Assembly (NCBI GenBank): GCA_965207495.1
Contig: OZ242287.1
Location: 4,278,001 to 4,342,000, forward strand
Length of the DNA: 64,000 nucleotides
Reading direction: 5' to 3'
Source: Bin5 sp965207495
Lineage (GTDB): Bacteria > Chloroflexota > Anaerolineae > Caldilineales > Caldilineaceae
Positions 41,417 to 50,567 of the stretch are shown here, piece after piece. The position numbers were made by a program, and so were the translations under genes. The notes beneath the pieces are model-generated. The model ran no database searches. It was not told where the DNA came from and worked only from the letters and a program-made list of their open reading frames with translations. Positions within the stretch are counted from its first letter, which is position 1. Every line of letters starts with the position of its first letter.

Positions 41417-42379
41417 GTGACCAGAAATCTTGCTCGCACGCATCAGCCTTCAAACCTATTCAACAGTTGGCGCGGCATGAGCCCACGGGCCCGTCGCGAG
41501 GCGGTTGAGGGTTATATCTGCATCTCCCCTTGGCTAGTCGGATTCGTGATGTTCGTCGCCGGCCCGATTCTGGCGTCGCTCCTTCTCAGTCTGACGTATT
41601 GGGATATTGGCAGTCCCCCGCGCTGGGTGGGATTGCAGAACTATGTTGAGATTTTCACCGATGACAAAGACTTTGTTCAGGCACTCAAGGTTACTCTGAC
41701 CTATGCGGTGGTTACGCTGCCATTGCATCTGGTGCTGGGGCTGGCGCTCTCGCTGCTGCTGAACTTGCGCCTGCGCGGCATGAACTTCTATCGCACACTC
41801 TTTTACATCCCAGCGGTGCTGCCGATAGTGGCTGTGACAATGCTCTGGATCTGGATATTCAATCCCGAATTCGGCGTCATCAACCATCTTCTTTCGTTGG
41901 TCGGGATTGAGGGGCCGACCTGGTTTCACAGTCCACGCTGGGCCTTACCTGCTCTGATGCTGCTTGGTCTGTGGGGGGTAGGTGGGGGAGCCGTTATCTA
42001 CCTGGCTGGTCTGCAAAACATTCCGCCCCACCTCTATGAGGCGGCGGAGATTGACGGCGCGAATGTCTGGCGCCGTTTCTGGCGAATCACGCTGCCACTG
42101 TTGACGCCGACACTTTTCTTCCAGTTGGTTCTCAATTTGATCGCGACATTTCAGGTCTTTACCCAGTCTTACATTGCGACTGAGGGAGGGCCTCTCCAGG
42201 CAACGTTTTTCTATATGCTGTACATATACAGCAAAGCATTTGGCACCTTGCGAATGGGCTATGGTTCGGCATTGGCGTGGATACTCACGCTCATAATCCT
42301 GGGCGTTACGCTGCTGGTTTTCCGCAGTTCACCGCATTGGGTCTACTACGAAGCCGAACGGCGCAAGGAAGATGCATGA
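41417..42379 (+). CDS. Carbohydrate ABC transporter permease (MalF-like)
   Basis: A 320-residue inner-membrane permease with six predicted helices. The binding-protein-dependent transport (EAA) motif is YEAAEIDGANVWRRFWRITLPLLTP (about residues 205-230). The N-terminal helix (PWLVGFVMFVAGPILASLLLSL) and the periplasmic loop with NYVEIF are typical of MalF/UgpA proteins. GTG 41417 is used; ATG 41477 (MSPRARREAV) is an alternative. It is followed by a MalG-like partner overlapping by 8 bp. A cognate ATPase gene is absent, so an MsmK-type shared ATPase elsewhere is expected. Confidence 0.92.
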   Translation: MTRNLARTHQPSNLFNSWRGMSPRARREAVEGYICISPWLVGFVMFVAGPILASLLLSLTYWDIGSPPRWVGLQNYVEIFTDDKDFVQALKVTLTYAVVTLPLHLVLGLALSLLLNLRLRGMNFYRTLFYIPAVLPIVAVTMLWIWIFNPEFGVINHLLSLVGIEGPTWFHSPRWALPALMLLGLWGVGGGAVIYLAGLQNIPPHLYEAAEIDGANVWRRFWRITLPLLTPTLFFQLVLNLIATFQVFTQSYIATEGGPLQATFFYMLYIYSKAFGTLRMGYGSALAWILTLIILGVTLLVFRSSPHWVYYEAERRKEDA

Positions 42380-43292
42380 TGCCAGGAGCAATGGACGTCC
42401 CATGAATGTACCTTCGTCCACGACATACAGGGGGGGCTGGCTCGGCCAGTTGCGTTGGAATCGCCGTGTGCGCGGCCGGCTTGTCAGTGTCGCGGCCCAT
42501 TTCTTCATGGTACTGTTTTCGCTCGTATTCTTGATCCCGATGTTGTGGATGGTCTCGACTTCGTTCAAGAGCCGTGCCCAGACGTGGCTGTTTCCCCCTG
42601 AGTGGATTCCGAATCCTGTTGTGTGGGAACACTTTCCCCGCATTTTTGAAATAGCGCCAGTGCTGCTCTTTTTCCAGAACACAATGATTATCGTCTTCTG
42701 GAATGTATTAGGGCAGGTATTGTCGACTTGTCTGGTTGCCTTTGGCTTTGCGCGCCTGCGCTTCCCGGGACGTGATGTGCTGTTCATCCTGTTGATCGCC
42801 ACGCTCATGATCCCCTACCAGGTGACCCTGATTCCCACCTTTATTCTGTTCAAGCTCTTTGGTTGGATAAACACGTTTCTGCCGCTCACAGTGCCGGCCT
42901 TCACTGGCAGCGCATTCTTCATCTTCCTGATGCGCCAGTACCTGATGTCGATCCCGTTTGATCTGGACGACGCCGCGCGTATGGATGGCTGCAATACATT
43001 TCAAGTTCTGTTTTTCATTCTTCTGCCTCTGTGTATTCCGCCCTTGGTGATCGTTCTCGTTTTCACCTTCATTGGGGTATGGAACGACTTCCTGGGGCCG
43101 TTAATCTATCTGAACGAGAACTCGAAGTATACAATCGCGCTGGGTTTGAACCTGCTGCGCGGGCGAAATCGCACAGATTATAACGTGCTGATGGCGGCTT
43201 CGCTGCTGGCGGTCCTACCCACTCTCATCGTCTATTTCCTTGCCCAGAACAAGCTGATTGGCGGCATCGCCTCGGTTGGCTTGAAGGGTTGA
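42372..43292 (+). CDS. Carbohydrate ABC transporter permease (MalG-like)
   Basis: A 306-residue second permease with helices beginning AAHFFMVLFSLVFLIPMLWM. The EAA motif is seen as DDAARMDGCNTFQVLFFILLPLCIP. The final segments (FTFIGVWNDFLGPLIYL) match MalG/UgpE proteins. Its ATG overlaps the MalF-like gene by 8 bp, giving translational coupling; ATG 42402 (MNVPSS) is an alternative. Confidence 0.92.
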   Translation: MHDARSNGRPMNVPSSTTYRGGWLGQLRWNRRVRGRLVSVAAHFFMVLFSLVFLIPMLWMVSTSFKSRAQTWLFPPEWIPNPVVWEHFPRIFEIAPVLLFFQNTMIIVFWNVLGQVLSTCLVAFGFARLRFPGRDVLFILLIATLMIPYQVTLIPTFILFKLFGWINTFLPLTVPAFTGSAFFIFLMRQYLMSIPFDLDDAARMDGCNTFQVLFFILLPLCIPPLVIVLVFTFIGVWNDFLGPLIYLNENSKYTIALGLNLLRGRNRTDYNVLMAASLLAVLPTLIVYFLAQNKLIGGIASVGLKG

Positions 43293-43347
43293 ATCTTTCC
43301 GAAACGTTGGGTCATTACTCACACTTTTCACACAAGGGGGGGGAAGT

Positions 43348-44676
43348 ATGAAGGCATACGCACAACATAGTCGTCGAGATTTTCTGCGATTGGGAGCGCT
43401 GGCTGGGGCAGGCAGTCTGCTAGCAGCCTGTGCGACAGTTGCACCAGGCGCGGCAGGAGACGAGGAAGCTCCGGATGCTGCCGCCACGACCATCTCGTGG
43501 TGGAACCCGGACGTTCTCGACTGGCAGCCGGCCTACAACGATATGGCGGACGCGTTCATGGATCAGAATCCTGACATCCAGGTCGATGTACAGGATGTTC
43601 CGGAGGGGGGCTTCCGTGAAAAGATTTTGTCCATGATCGCCGGTGACACGGGGCCGGACGTCTGGGTCTTCTATTACGCCACCGACTTTGCCCGCCGCGG
43701 ATTCATTGAAGACGTGACGCCGCTGCTCGAAGGCGACGCAATCGAACCGGAGGCGTTGTGGTTCCCGATCTGCATTGAGCGGGCCACTTATGAGGGACGC
43801 ATGTACAGTACGCCGCGTGACGGCGTCTGGGGAATGGTTGGCTACAATGCCAGTCTTTTCGAGGAGAACGGGGTGCCGCTGCCTGAGGAGGGTTGGACGA
43901 TAGACGACTATCTGGCCGCATGTATCGCCCTCACCGATGAGGATTTAGGTACGTGGGGTACGGTCATTTCGGGGCCGGGTGCCTTGCTATGGGACCAGGC
44001 CTTCTGCTGGAATCTGGGATTTGAGCTTGTTAGCCCAAATGGGCGACAAGTGCAGGGATTGCTGGACACGCCTACGTCGATCGAGGCCATCCAGTGGGCT
44101 CTCGATTTGCAGGTCGAGCATAATGTTGCACCATCCGGGGCCCAGTCAGAAGCGCTTGGTCAATTTGCCTTTGGTTCAGGCAAGGTAGGCATGGCCCACG
44201 CCTCAGGTTGGAATCTGGCGAACTTGAGGGAGGTCCCATTCGAGTGGAATTTGGTCTCCGCTCCTGTTCGCGAAGGCGGCGAGTCTTTCGCGTGGGGGGA
44301 CTCAGTACAGTACTACATGTGGACCGGTTCGCAGGAGAAAGAGGCCAGTTGGAAGTTGATGAAATATATCAGCGGTGTGGAAGGCAGCCAGATCGCCGCC
44401 GAATTGGGGGCATGGACGGCGCCAACTCCGGAGGCGTGGCAAAACCTGGGCTATGATCAGGATCCTGTCCTGAGCAAGTTCTGGGAACAGGCCCAGCTGC
44501 CCACCGCTGTGCCCAACTACCTGCGTACGGAATTTCACTGGGACTGCGTCCACCCGCAGTTTGAAGGCATCTGGACGCGTTACATCGAGAACGAAGAGCG
44601 ACCCCTGGAGGCCCTGGTTCAGGAGGCGGCGGCCGAGGCGCAGGCCTGTCTGGACAAGTCGTACGCAGCCAGCTAG
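43348..44676 (+). CDS. Extracellular sugar-binding lipoprotein (family 1 solute-binding, Tat signal)
   Basis: A 442-residue binding protein. The N-terminus has a twin-arginine signal (SRRDFLRLGALAG) ending in a lipobox with Cys28 (LLAAC), so it is exported folded and tethered to the membrane. The mature part opens with ISWWNPDVLDWQPAYNDMADAFM, typical of family-1 solute-binding proteins, and has Trp-rich ligand-binding segments (FCWNLGFEL, HASGWNLANL). Together with the two permeases it forms a sugar or sugar-acid importer. A terminator follows at 44712. Confidence 0.92.
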   Translation: MKAYAQHSRRDFLRLGALAGAGSLLAACATVAPGAAGDEEAPDAAATTISWWNPDVLDWQPAYNDMADAFMDQNPDIQVDVQDVPEGGFREKILSMIAGDTGPDVWVFYYATDFARRGFIEDVTPLLEGDAIEPEALWFPICIERATYEGRMYSTPRDGVWGMVGYNASLFEENGVPLPEEGWTIDDYLAACIALTDEDLGTWGTVISGPGALLWDQAFCWNLGFELVSPNGRQVQGLLDTPTSIEAIQWALDLQVEHNVAPSGAQSEALGQFAFGSGKVGMAHASGWNLANLREVPFEWNLVSAPVREGGESFAWGDSVQYYMWTGSQEKEASWKLMKYISGVEGSQIAAELGAWTAPTPEAWQNLGYDQDPVLSKFWEQAQLPTAVPNYLRTEFHWDCVHPQFEGIWTRYIENEERPLEALVQEAAAEAQACLDKSYAAS

Positions 44677-44711
44677 GCGCCCGACGCACTTCAGTCAATT
44701 CTAAAGCAGAC

Positions 44712-44744
44712 CGAAGGTGCGGCCTTTTGCCGCACCTTCGCTTT
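44712..44744 (+). terminator. Intrinsic terminator after the solute-binding gene
   Basis: An 11-bp stem (44712-44722 with 44730-44740), 7-nt loop, then CTTTTCCC. The T-run is short, and the glycoside-hydrolase-like gene 109 bp beyond the binding protein probably receives partial readthrough. Confidence 0.8.
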
Positions 44745-44785
44745 TCCCATTGTGACCAAACCCCCGTTACCGAAGGAGAACCGTC

Positions 44786-46489
44786 GTGGCCAGCCGCATC
44801 AGCTTTGAAGGCTATACGTTTCTGTTCCAGGTCCTGACGACCAGCAACGCCTACACTGCCGAGTTCTCCGACCCTGTGCGGGAGGGAGAGCGCCTCATCT
44901 ACCGTGCGCAGGAGGTAAGTTACGGAGATGACAGCGGGCGCGTCCCTGCTCAGTTTGAGGTCTCATTCTCGGGGCGTTCGCAGAGCGTCAGCTGGCAGGC
45001 TCGCGCCGAACACTCGGAGTTGATCAAGGGAATAAAAGTGTTTGTCGAGTCTCTTCCTTTCGGAAAGGTTGTCACGCCCCCTGGCTTGCGATGGGAGATC
45101 AGCAGATCGGCGGGGCAGTGCTTCGTGTTTCCGCACGGCGCCTACCCGGTGCGGGGACGCGGCGGAGAAACCGGCATCGTCTTTCCGGTCGGCCCCATAC
45201 CTGGCATGGCCGCGCAGTTCATTTTGATTGAGGGCGACGAAAATACCGTTTGTATACGATCGAATGAACATCCTCCCCGCTTCAAGCGGTTCTGGGCATA
45301 CCGCTTCGAAGACAGCCTCGAAGTCCATCTCATGTCGGAAGAGAACGCCTTCGAACTCAGTAACGAGCACAGCTCTCCAACATGGCACATCGATCGCGTC
45401 TCGTGCTGGCAGGAGGCGGTCGATCCCTACATCGAGTGGATGGAGAAAACGTACGACCTGAAGCCCATTGACCAGCGGCCCGATGTGCCCGACTGGCTGC
45501 ACCGGGTTGCCTTCATGGCCATCCTGCATGGCGTTACTTCAGACGGCAAATTGTGCCATAACTTTGCTGAGATGGAGGCGCGGCTGCATGAACTGGCTAA
45601 GATATTCCCGCCGGAACGCACCCTGATCAAAATACTCGGGCATGAAGGACGCGTCGACTACCATGTGCCCGACAACTTGCCTGGCGAGGAACTGGGGGGA
45701 GCGGAGGGATTCGCCCGCTTTATGAAGGCAGCCCACGACCTCGGATTCAAGGTGCTGGCGCACATGAACGTTTGGGGTATGGCGTTGGACCACCCTCTCT
45801 ATCCTCAATTCAAGCAGCACCAGATCCATGATCTTTTCGGGCGGCCGGTCTCCTGGGAGGTCGACTACGATAAGGATGAAAACATCGAGCCGACCTTTGC
45901 TTATATTTCTCCCGATGCGCCGGAGTTCAGACAGCTGATGATCGACTGTATTGGCCGTCTTGTAAATGACTATGCGATAGACGCCTTCCACCTGGACCAG
46001 TCGGCGTTCCCCATCAACGATCTGCACCACGATCACATGCGCGGCGTCGGCCTCCTGTTTGAAGAGCTGCAGGCTGCGTTTCCCGGTGTACTCTTCACCG
46101 GAGAGGGAACATCTGAATGGGTAGCCGGGATGTACGCGCTCTCGTCAGGACAGGGCGAAATACTGTGGATCGATCTGGATTTGGGACACGACGGCAGCAA
46201 ACTTGACGAGCTGGTCAACGCCGAAATGTACCGCCGACTCCTCGGCAATTACATGCTCAGTTACGGGGCATCCGGCTCGATTCCTCCCGAGCCCAGGCGC
46301 GGCGTCTGGACATTCCCCGACCAGCGGCTCTGGTGGTCGGAAAGTAAGTTTCGCGCCTGGCAGGACTTCTTTGAGAGGCTCGATGTCATCCCTACACTTG
46401 TGCTCACCGACAAGCATGTCAGGACCGACAGCGCCCTCGCGCAGATTGTTCTTGACAGAGCCGAACAGTGGCTAGAAAGAAACTCCTGA
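44786..46489 (+). CDS. Glycoside-hydrolase-like TIM-barrel protein (family not recognised)
   Basis: A 567-residue cytoplasmic-looking enzyme without signal peptide. The N-terminal half (about 1-215) is beta-rich; the C-terminal half is a TIM barrel with strand-end carboxylates in alpha-glycosidase-like positions: D404 in AFHLDQSAF and E440 in LFTGEGTSEW. These are the best candidates for nucleophile and acid/base by analogy with clan GH-D/GH-H barrels. A Trp-rich end (FPDQRLWWSESKFRAWQDFFE) may bind sugar. GTG 44786 has AAGGAG 8 bases upstream. It lies just downstream of the sugar importer, so it probably processes the imported glycoside. I cannot assign a GH family. Confidence 0.72.
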   Translation: MASRISFEGYTFLFQVLTTSNAYTAEFSDPVREGERLIYRAQEVSYGDDSGRVPAQFEVSFSGRSQSVSWQARAEHSELIKGIKVFVESLPFGKVVTPPGLRWEISRSAGQCFVFPHGAYPVRGRGGETGIVFPVGPIPGMAAQFILIEGDENTVCIRSNEHPPRFKRFWAYRFEDSLEVHLMSEENAFELSNEHSSPTWHIDRVSCWQEAVDPYIEWMEKTYDLKPIDQRPDVPDWLHRVAFMAILHGVTSDGKLCHNFAEMEARLHELAKIFPPERTLIKILGHEGRVDYHVPDNLPGEELGGAEGFARFMKAAHDLGFKVLAHMNVWGMALDHPLYPQFKQHQIHDLFGRPVSWEVDYDKDENIEPTFAYISPDAPEFRQLMIDCIGRLVNDYAIDAFHLDQSAFPINDLHHDHMRGVGLLFEELQAAFPGVLFTGEGTSEWVAGMYALSSGQGEILWIDLDLGHDGSKLDELVNAEMYRRLLGNYMLSYGASGSIPPEPRRGVWTFPDQRLWWSESKFRAWQDFFERLDVIPTLVLTDKHVRTDSALAQIVLDRAEQWLERNS

Positions 46490-47384
46490 CTTTCAGCCCT
46501 TGCCAACCTTCTTAATGGGAACACGATTCCGGCTCGACTGAAAGTCCTCTTCTGATCCGCTCACCCGAAGCTTCCGGGGCCACTCCTTGGCGCGAAGTTG
46601 TGTTGGAGGCGTCCGCCGGAGAGGATTTTGTTCCCATTTTGCTGATGCCAGATCCGGCTTTGCTGCTCAATCGAGAATGGAAATCCGCCTTCGTTTCGGG
46701 AAGATATGGCACTATTTTGCAGTTTTTCGTGCGGGGTCCGCTATGATAGGATGGGCTCATCCTGGCCGGATGCCTGAGTCCACCTGCCATGCCTCTAGAA
46801 ACGTTGATGTATTCCAGCAAGTATGGGCCGTTTCCTATCCAGGGCAGGCCTTCCTAGCTTCTCAATCACTTCATATAGCCGGTTCCGCTAACCCCATCAC
46901 ATCGAAGGAAAACAGATTCAACGGTGTTGAAACACGCAACGCAACCGGGCAGACGCGCCTTTCTGAAAAGTGTGATGGTGGCAGCCCGCAAGGAATTACT
47001 TCCCTATTGTGCCGCGCCCGGCGTGAAAGGGGGAAGGGAGTAGTCGATGGCTATTGACTCTGCTACTCTGGCGGGCCCAACCCTGTGACTCTTAGCCTGG
47101 GTTGAAATATTGGGGGAAGTTCTCATTTTGTACAAGGATTCGCAAGCGATCTAATTGGGAATGCCTTCTGCCAATTTGCGCCAGATCGATCGAAGGGGCC
47201 GCCGATATTGTGGTGGAGAAAAACAACACCATTTTGGCCGATGTCCCATATCTGTCAGCGGCGGATTGGTCCGTTAACTCCAGGGCGGCTCTCTGCCACC
47301 CTTCTCCCAGGCATTGACATTTACTCAATTACCATTGAGGCTGGGCAGCTTGAGAAAGCGCCCTATCGGCGGAGGTGGCAAAAA
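46490..47384 (+). other. Long intergenic region, one possible gene remnant
   Basis: Almost 900 bp without a convincing gene. The first bases hold a 9-bp inverted repeat (46488-46496 with 46538-46546) after the hydrolase stop. Near 46745 a TGA-TAGGAT extended -10 occurs. At 46924-47043 a GTG frame of 39 codons starts like a twin-arginine signal (PGRRAFLKSVMVAA) and then stops, which may be the broken start of an exported protein. Confidence 0.4.
46924..47043 (+). pseudogene. Possible 5' remnant of a Tat-exported protein gene
   Basis: This 39-codon frame begins GTG after AAGGAAAA and reads GRRAFLKSVMVAARKELL before a stop. The twin-arginine followed by FLK and a short hydrophobic stretch resembles the start of substrate-binding proteins in this region, but the hydrophobic core is incomplete and no continuation was found in other frames. 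It could be chance. Confidence 0.25.
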
Positions 47385-47894
47385 ATGAGCAGAATTACGA
47401 TCGATCATGTAGCCATTATGGTCAGTGACCTGGAAAGATCATTGCATTTTTACCGGGACATTCTGGGCATGGAGGTCGTCTCGCCGGAGGAGCACGACGG
47501 CGGCCCGATCGATGAGATGACGGCAATGTCGAATGTACATATGCGCGAGTATCGATTGCGGCCGCCCGGCGGCGTAAACGGCCACACGCGCAGTTCGGAA
47601 CAGGGCTTTACATTCGACCTGATCCAATGGATCAATCCCGAAAGCCCGACCGGCCGGCAGCCGCTACACCATGTGCCCAGCGCGCATTTCTGTTTTGGCG
47701 TCGAGGATGTGCCGGCCACCTATGAACGGCTGAAGGCGGCCGGGGTAGAGATGGTTTCGCCACCGGTACGATTCGCGGGCGAAGGTGACTGGCATGTCCT
47801 CTTCTTCTACGACCCGGATGGCAATCTCCTCGAACTGAACGAAATTGGCACCGGCGAACAGGTGCCTCATGACTTTAATTGGAGCGCCGCCTGA
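47385..47894 (+). CDS. VOC-superfamily protein (glyoxalase/epimerase-like)
   Basis: A 169-residue protein with two VOC modules: ITIDHVAIMVSDLERSLHFYRDILGMEVV and SAHFCFGVEDVPATYERLKAAGVEMVSPPV, ending FFYDPDGNLLELNEIG. The His of DHVAI and of SAHFCF and the Glu of LLELNE match metal ligands of glyoxalase I and methylmalonyl-CoA epimerase-like enzymes. GGAGGTGG lies 6 bases before the ATG. It is related to the VOC gene at 50056 and to the fragment at 48808. The substrate is unknown. Confidence 0.88.
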   Translation: MSRITIDHVAIMVSDLERSLHFYRDILGMEVVSPEEHDGGPIDEMTAMSNVHMREYRLRPPGGVNGHTRSSEQGFTFDLIQWINPESPTGRQPLHHVPSAHFCFGVEDVPATYERLKAAGVEMVSPPVRFAGEGDWHVLFFYDPDGNLLELNEIGTGEQVPHDFNWSAA

Positions 47895-47994
47895 TCAGAG
47901 GGGAAACTTCGCCAATAGGGGGCAGGCGTTCGAGACAGATCTGCGTAGGTGAACTGTCTGTCGCCGCACGGCGCAATCAGCAAAGGGAGTAACT

Positions 47995-48792
47995 ATGCGA
48001 GACGTAGCCTACTGGCCCAAGACATTTCTGGACGAGATTGAGGGCAAAACTGTCGACAACGGCATCCTGTTCTGGGCGCTGGGGGGTCCAAGCTTCGTAT
48101 ACCGGACGCGGGAAACGATGATCTGGATCGATCCCTACTCCTACGGGACGCCCGACGACGCGGTGCCAGACGCCTACCGGGCGACGGCGATCCCGGTCAA
48201 GCCTGACGAAGTGCGAGTCGCCGACATTCTCATCTCTACCCACGACCATGTAGATCACTGCCATGACGGCACGCTGGTGCCTATCGTAAACAACACTGAC
48301 GCTTTCTGCGTAGCGCCCAGTTCCTCTTCAAAGCTGATGCGCGAGTTCGGCATCGCCGATGAACGCATTCGCGAGGTGGCCCCAGGCGACTCGATCCAGT
48401 TTCGCGACGTAGAGATACAGGTCTATCCTTCCTACGATCCGAACGAGCCGCACGCGGTGACTTTCGTCTTTTCATCGGGGGGGACGAAGCTCTTTGTATC
48501 GGGCGACACCTGGGATGGTGAGGCCATCGCCGAGATTGGGGCGGCGCACGACCTGGATCTGGCCCTGCTGGCCTTTGGCCGAACGTGGTACATGGAGGTG
48601 GAGGAGCTGATGGAAGTTGCGAAGAAGCTCGGCCCCAAGACGCTTCTACCCTTTCACTGGGAGTTTTGGCGCAACCACACCGGCGATATCGGCAAACTGT
48701 TTGAACTCTACCACCAGCAGCAGCCGGATTTTGATATCCGCATATTGCTGGTAGGCGACTCACTGCATGTACCCGCCGGGAACGGAAGGTAA
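47995..48792 (+). CDS. Metallo-beta-lactamase-fold hydrolase (UlaG-like)
   Basis: A 265-residue MBL-fold protein. Metal ligands are in the motif THDHVDH (H83, H85, D87, H88), followed by the Asp of SGDTWDGEAI and a C-terminal His (LPFHWEFW). The arrangement resembles UlaG, the L-ascorbate-6-phosphate lactonase, and related lactonases or phosphodiesterases. AAAGGGAG precedes the ATG. It lies 100 bp after a VOC gene, and the VOC fragment at 48808 follows in its own frame right after its stop codon. Confidence 0.87.
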   Translation: MRDVAYWPKTFLDEIEGKTVDNGILFWALGGPSFVYRTRETMIWIDPYSYGTPDDAVPDAYRATAIPVKPDEVRVADILISTHDHVDHCHDGTLVPIVNNTDAFCVAPSSSSKLMREFGIADERIREVAPGDSIQFRDVEIQVYPSYDPNEPHAVTFVFSSGGTKLFVSGDTWDGEAIAEIGAAHDLDLALLAFGRTWYMEVEELMEVAKKLGPKTLLPFHWEFWRNHTGDIGKLFELYHQQQPDFDIRILLVGDSLHVPAGNGR

Positions 48793-48807
48793 GGTCTGCC
48801 AGCAACG

Positions 48808-48948
48808 GTGGACGCTTCGAGGAATGCAGGTGTCGATTTAAACTCGGGACCGGTTAACTTTGAACTGACCGAAGGCTCGGTCAGCGTCTGCTTCTCCTAT
48901 GACCCGGACGGCAATCTGGTTGAGCTGATGGAGGAGTACGAGCACTGA
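48808..48948 (+). pseudogene. Truncated VOC-superfamily gene (C-terminal remnant)
   Basis: Forty-six codons encode the last part of a VOC domain: NAGVDLNSGPVNF, then VCFSYDPDGNLVELMEEYEH and a stop. This matches the ends of the VOC proteins at 47385 (FFYDPDGNLLELNE) and 50056. The first module and the start of the second are missing, and a GTG at 48808 has no proper ribosome site. The frame is continuous with the lactonase-like gene after its TAA, so deletion probably fused the 5' end away. A remnant of a duplicated VOC gene is the simplest reading. Confidence 0.75.
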
Positions 48949-49074
48949 GAAGACCCTTGTGGATGAGCTGGAAAGAAGGGCGGACCCGGAACGGTGCGCA
49001 CGCGGGTCTTCTTGACAGAGGACTAGAGCCGGCTGCGGTGCTGTCGAATGCGCATGCAGAATGCGAACTAATGC

Positions 49075-49104
49075 TTGACGCGGCGCGAAGCCGAATGCTA
49101 TACT
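49075..49104 (+). promoter_or_regulatory. Promoter of the PhyH-VOC-SDR-SDR-dehydrogenase unit
   Basis: TTGACG (49075-49080), an 18-bp spacer and TATACT (49099-49104) with an extended TGC before it. It lies about 155 bp upstream of PhyH gene 2. The preceding part of the 310-bp gap contains a 9-bp inverted repeat (48948-48956 with 49004-49012). Confidence 0.65.
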
Positions 49105-49260
49105 CCAGCCTGCCTAGTCAGCCAGTCCCATGTTCACCAAAGTTCAATTCTTGACTGCTCATATCGCCCAATTCGCCACTGGCCGGCACGACTCCGCCCC
49201 CTCGTTTGCGCATGTTCTCAATAGAGTGTATCCGACCACTTCCTCACCAAAAGAGTTGGT

Positions 49261-50037
49261 ATGAAACTGTCAAAAGAGCAACTCAAACTGTTTCACGATT
49301 TCGGGTTTCTGGTCTTCCGCCAGTTGCTGTCTGCGGAGGAGATTGCACGGTACAGCCGCGAGTTTAACGCAGGTCTGGACTCCTGGATTGAAGGCGGCAA
49401 GCATGACGGCAAGAGCCGCCATTACGCCTCGTTGATGGAGGAGCAGTCGCCATTCATCGCCGGGCTGGCCCACGATTCTCGTTTTGCCGACGTGGCCGAA
49501 CAGCTGCTGGGCAAGGATGTGCTGGCCATCGCAGCTGACGGGAATTACCACGTCAGTGACACGCTTTGGCACCCGGATACAAGTTCGCTGGACTACAAGG
49601 CCGTCAAGTTCTGCATCTATCCGGACCCGCTGGACGGGGACAACGGCGCCTTGCGGGTCATACCCGGCTCGCACCGCGATCCATTTCACAGCCAGATCAG
49701 CCGCGACCCTGAGAAAGCATACAACATTGCCCAGGCCGACGTGCCTGCCTATACGTTTGTATCGCAGCCGGGCGATGTCCTGGTATTCAATGTCGCCCTC
49801 TGGCACGCTGCATTCGGCGGGGACAATCACCGGCGACAGGGTGTGGTTGTCTACTATGAAGATCCGGATACACCCGAGGCGACGGTTGCCATACAGGAAC
49901 AGATGCAGGGTAACCATAGGGCCTTCGCGGAGGCAGGCCGTCCCATGTACGGTCCACACTGGCGTTCGATTGGTGACGCCCGCCACCAACGCTGGATTCG
50001 GCGGTTGGATGAGCTGGATGCTCTGGAAACACACTGA
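49261..50037 (+). CDS. Phytanoyl-CoA dioxygenase (PhyH)-family protein 2
   Basis: A 258-residue Fe(II)/2-oxoglutarate oxygenase. Triad residues are H104 and D106 (LWHPDTS) and H182 (LWHAAFGG), with R191 or R192 as the 2-oxoglutarate anchor; CIYPDPLDGDNGALRVIPGSH is the family signature stretch. It is distinct from the longer PhyH protein at 39175, so the two probably act on different steps. It starts a run of five closely spaced genes. Confidence 0.9.
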   Translation: MKLSKEQLKLFHDFGFLVFRQLLSAEEIARYSREFNAGLDSWIEGGKHDGKSRHYASLMEEQSPFIAGLAHDSRFADVAEQLLGKDVLAIAADGNYHVSDTLWHPDTSSLDYKAVKFCIYPDPLDGDNGALRVIPGSHRDPFHSQISRDPEKAYNIAQADVPAYTFVSQPGDVLVFNVALWHAAFGGDNHRRQGVVVYYEDPDTPEATVAIQEQMQGNHRAFAEAGRPMYGPHWRSIGDARHQRWIRRLDELDALETH

Positions 50038-50055
50038 ACAGGGAGGAAGCGCACT

Positions 50056-50529
50056 GTGATCAGCTCAATCAATGTAATGGACCATATTTCGGTTACTGTG
50101 AGCGACATGGAACGCTCGCTGGCGTTCTACCGTGACCTGCTGGGTATGGCGCAGATCGAAACGCACCGGCTGGAAGGCGAGACGATCTCGAAGATGGCAG
50201 GCAAAGATGATGTGATCATGGAGGTGGTGCGCCTCCAGGCGCCAGAGACTCCGGGAATGCTGCTCGACTTGCAGGAGTACGTGAAGCCGGAGGGTAAAGT
50301 CTCGAACGGAAAGCTGGGCGATGTGGGCCACTCTCACATCTGTTTTGGCGTGCCGGACATGGCACAGGCCTACCAGGAACTGAAAGCTGAAGGGGTCAAG
50401 TTCGTGTCTGAGCCGGTCAGTTTCGATCTCGGATGGGCCGTTGTCCACGTGGTCTTCTTTGAGGACCCGGACGGTTACATTCTGGAACTGATGCAGGTGC
50501 CTTACGAGACAAAGGATGGCGAGCATTGA
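50056..50529 (+). CDS. VOC-superfamily protein
   Basis: A 157-residue protein with modules NVMDHISVTVSDMERSLAFYRDLLGM and HSHICFGVPDMAQAYQELKAEGVKFVSEPV, ending FFEDPDGYILELMQVPY. Metal-ligand His and Glu are placed as in glyoxalase/epimerase members. GTG 50056 follows GGGAGGAAG; ATG 50077 is the alternative. It is 18 bp after the PhyH gene and paralogous to the VOC genes at 47385 and 48808. Confidence 0.88.
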   Translation: MISSINVMDHISVTVSDMERSLAFYRDLLGMAQIETHRLEGETISKMAGKDDVIMEVVRLQAPETPGMLLDLQEYVKPEGKVSNGKLGDVGHSHICFGVPDMAQAYQELKAEGVKFVSEPVSFDLGWAVVHVVFFEDPDGYILELMQVPYETKDGEH

Positions 50530-50567
50530 GGCGATTGGTGTTGGGGAAGCTCTGCAGGAGGTAGCCT

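Noticed and set aside
46587..47057. A 156-codon plus-strand frame in the long gap
   Set aside because: Composition is unlike the neighbouring genes, no start site or domain is seen, and it overlaps the Tat-like remnant in another frame.
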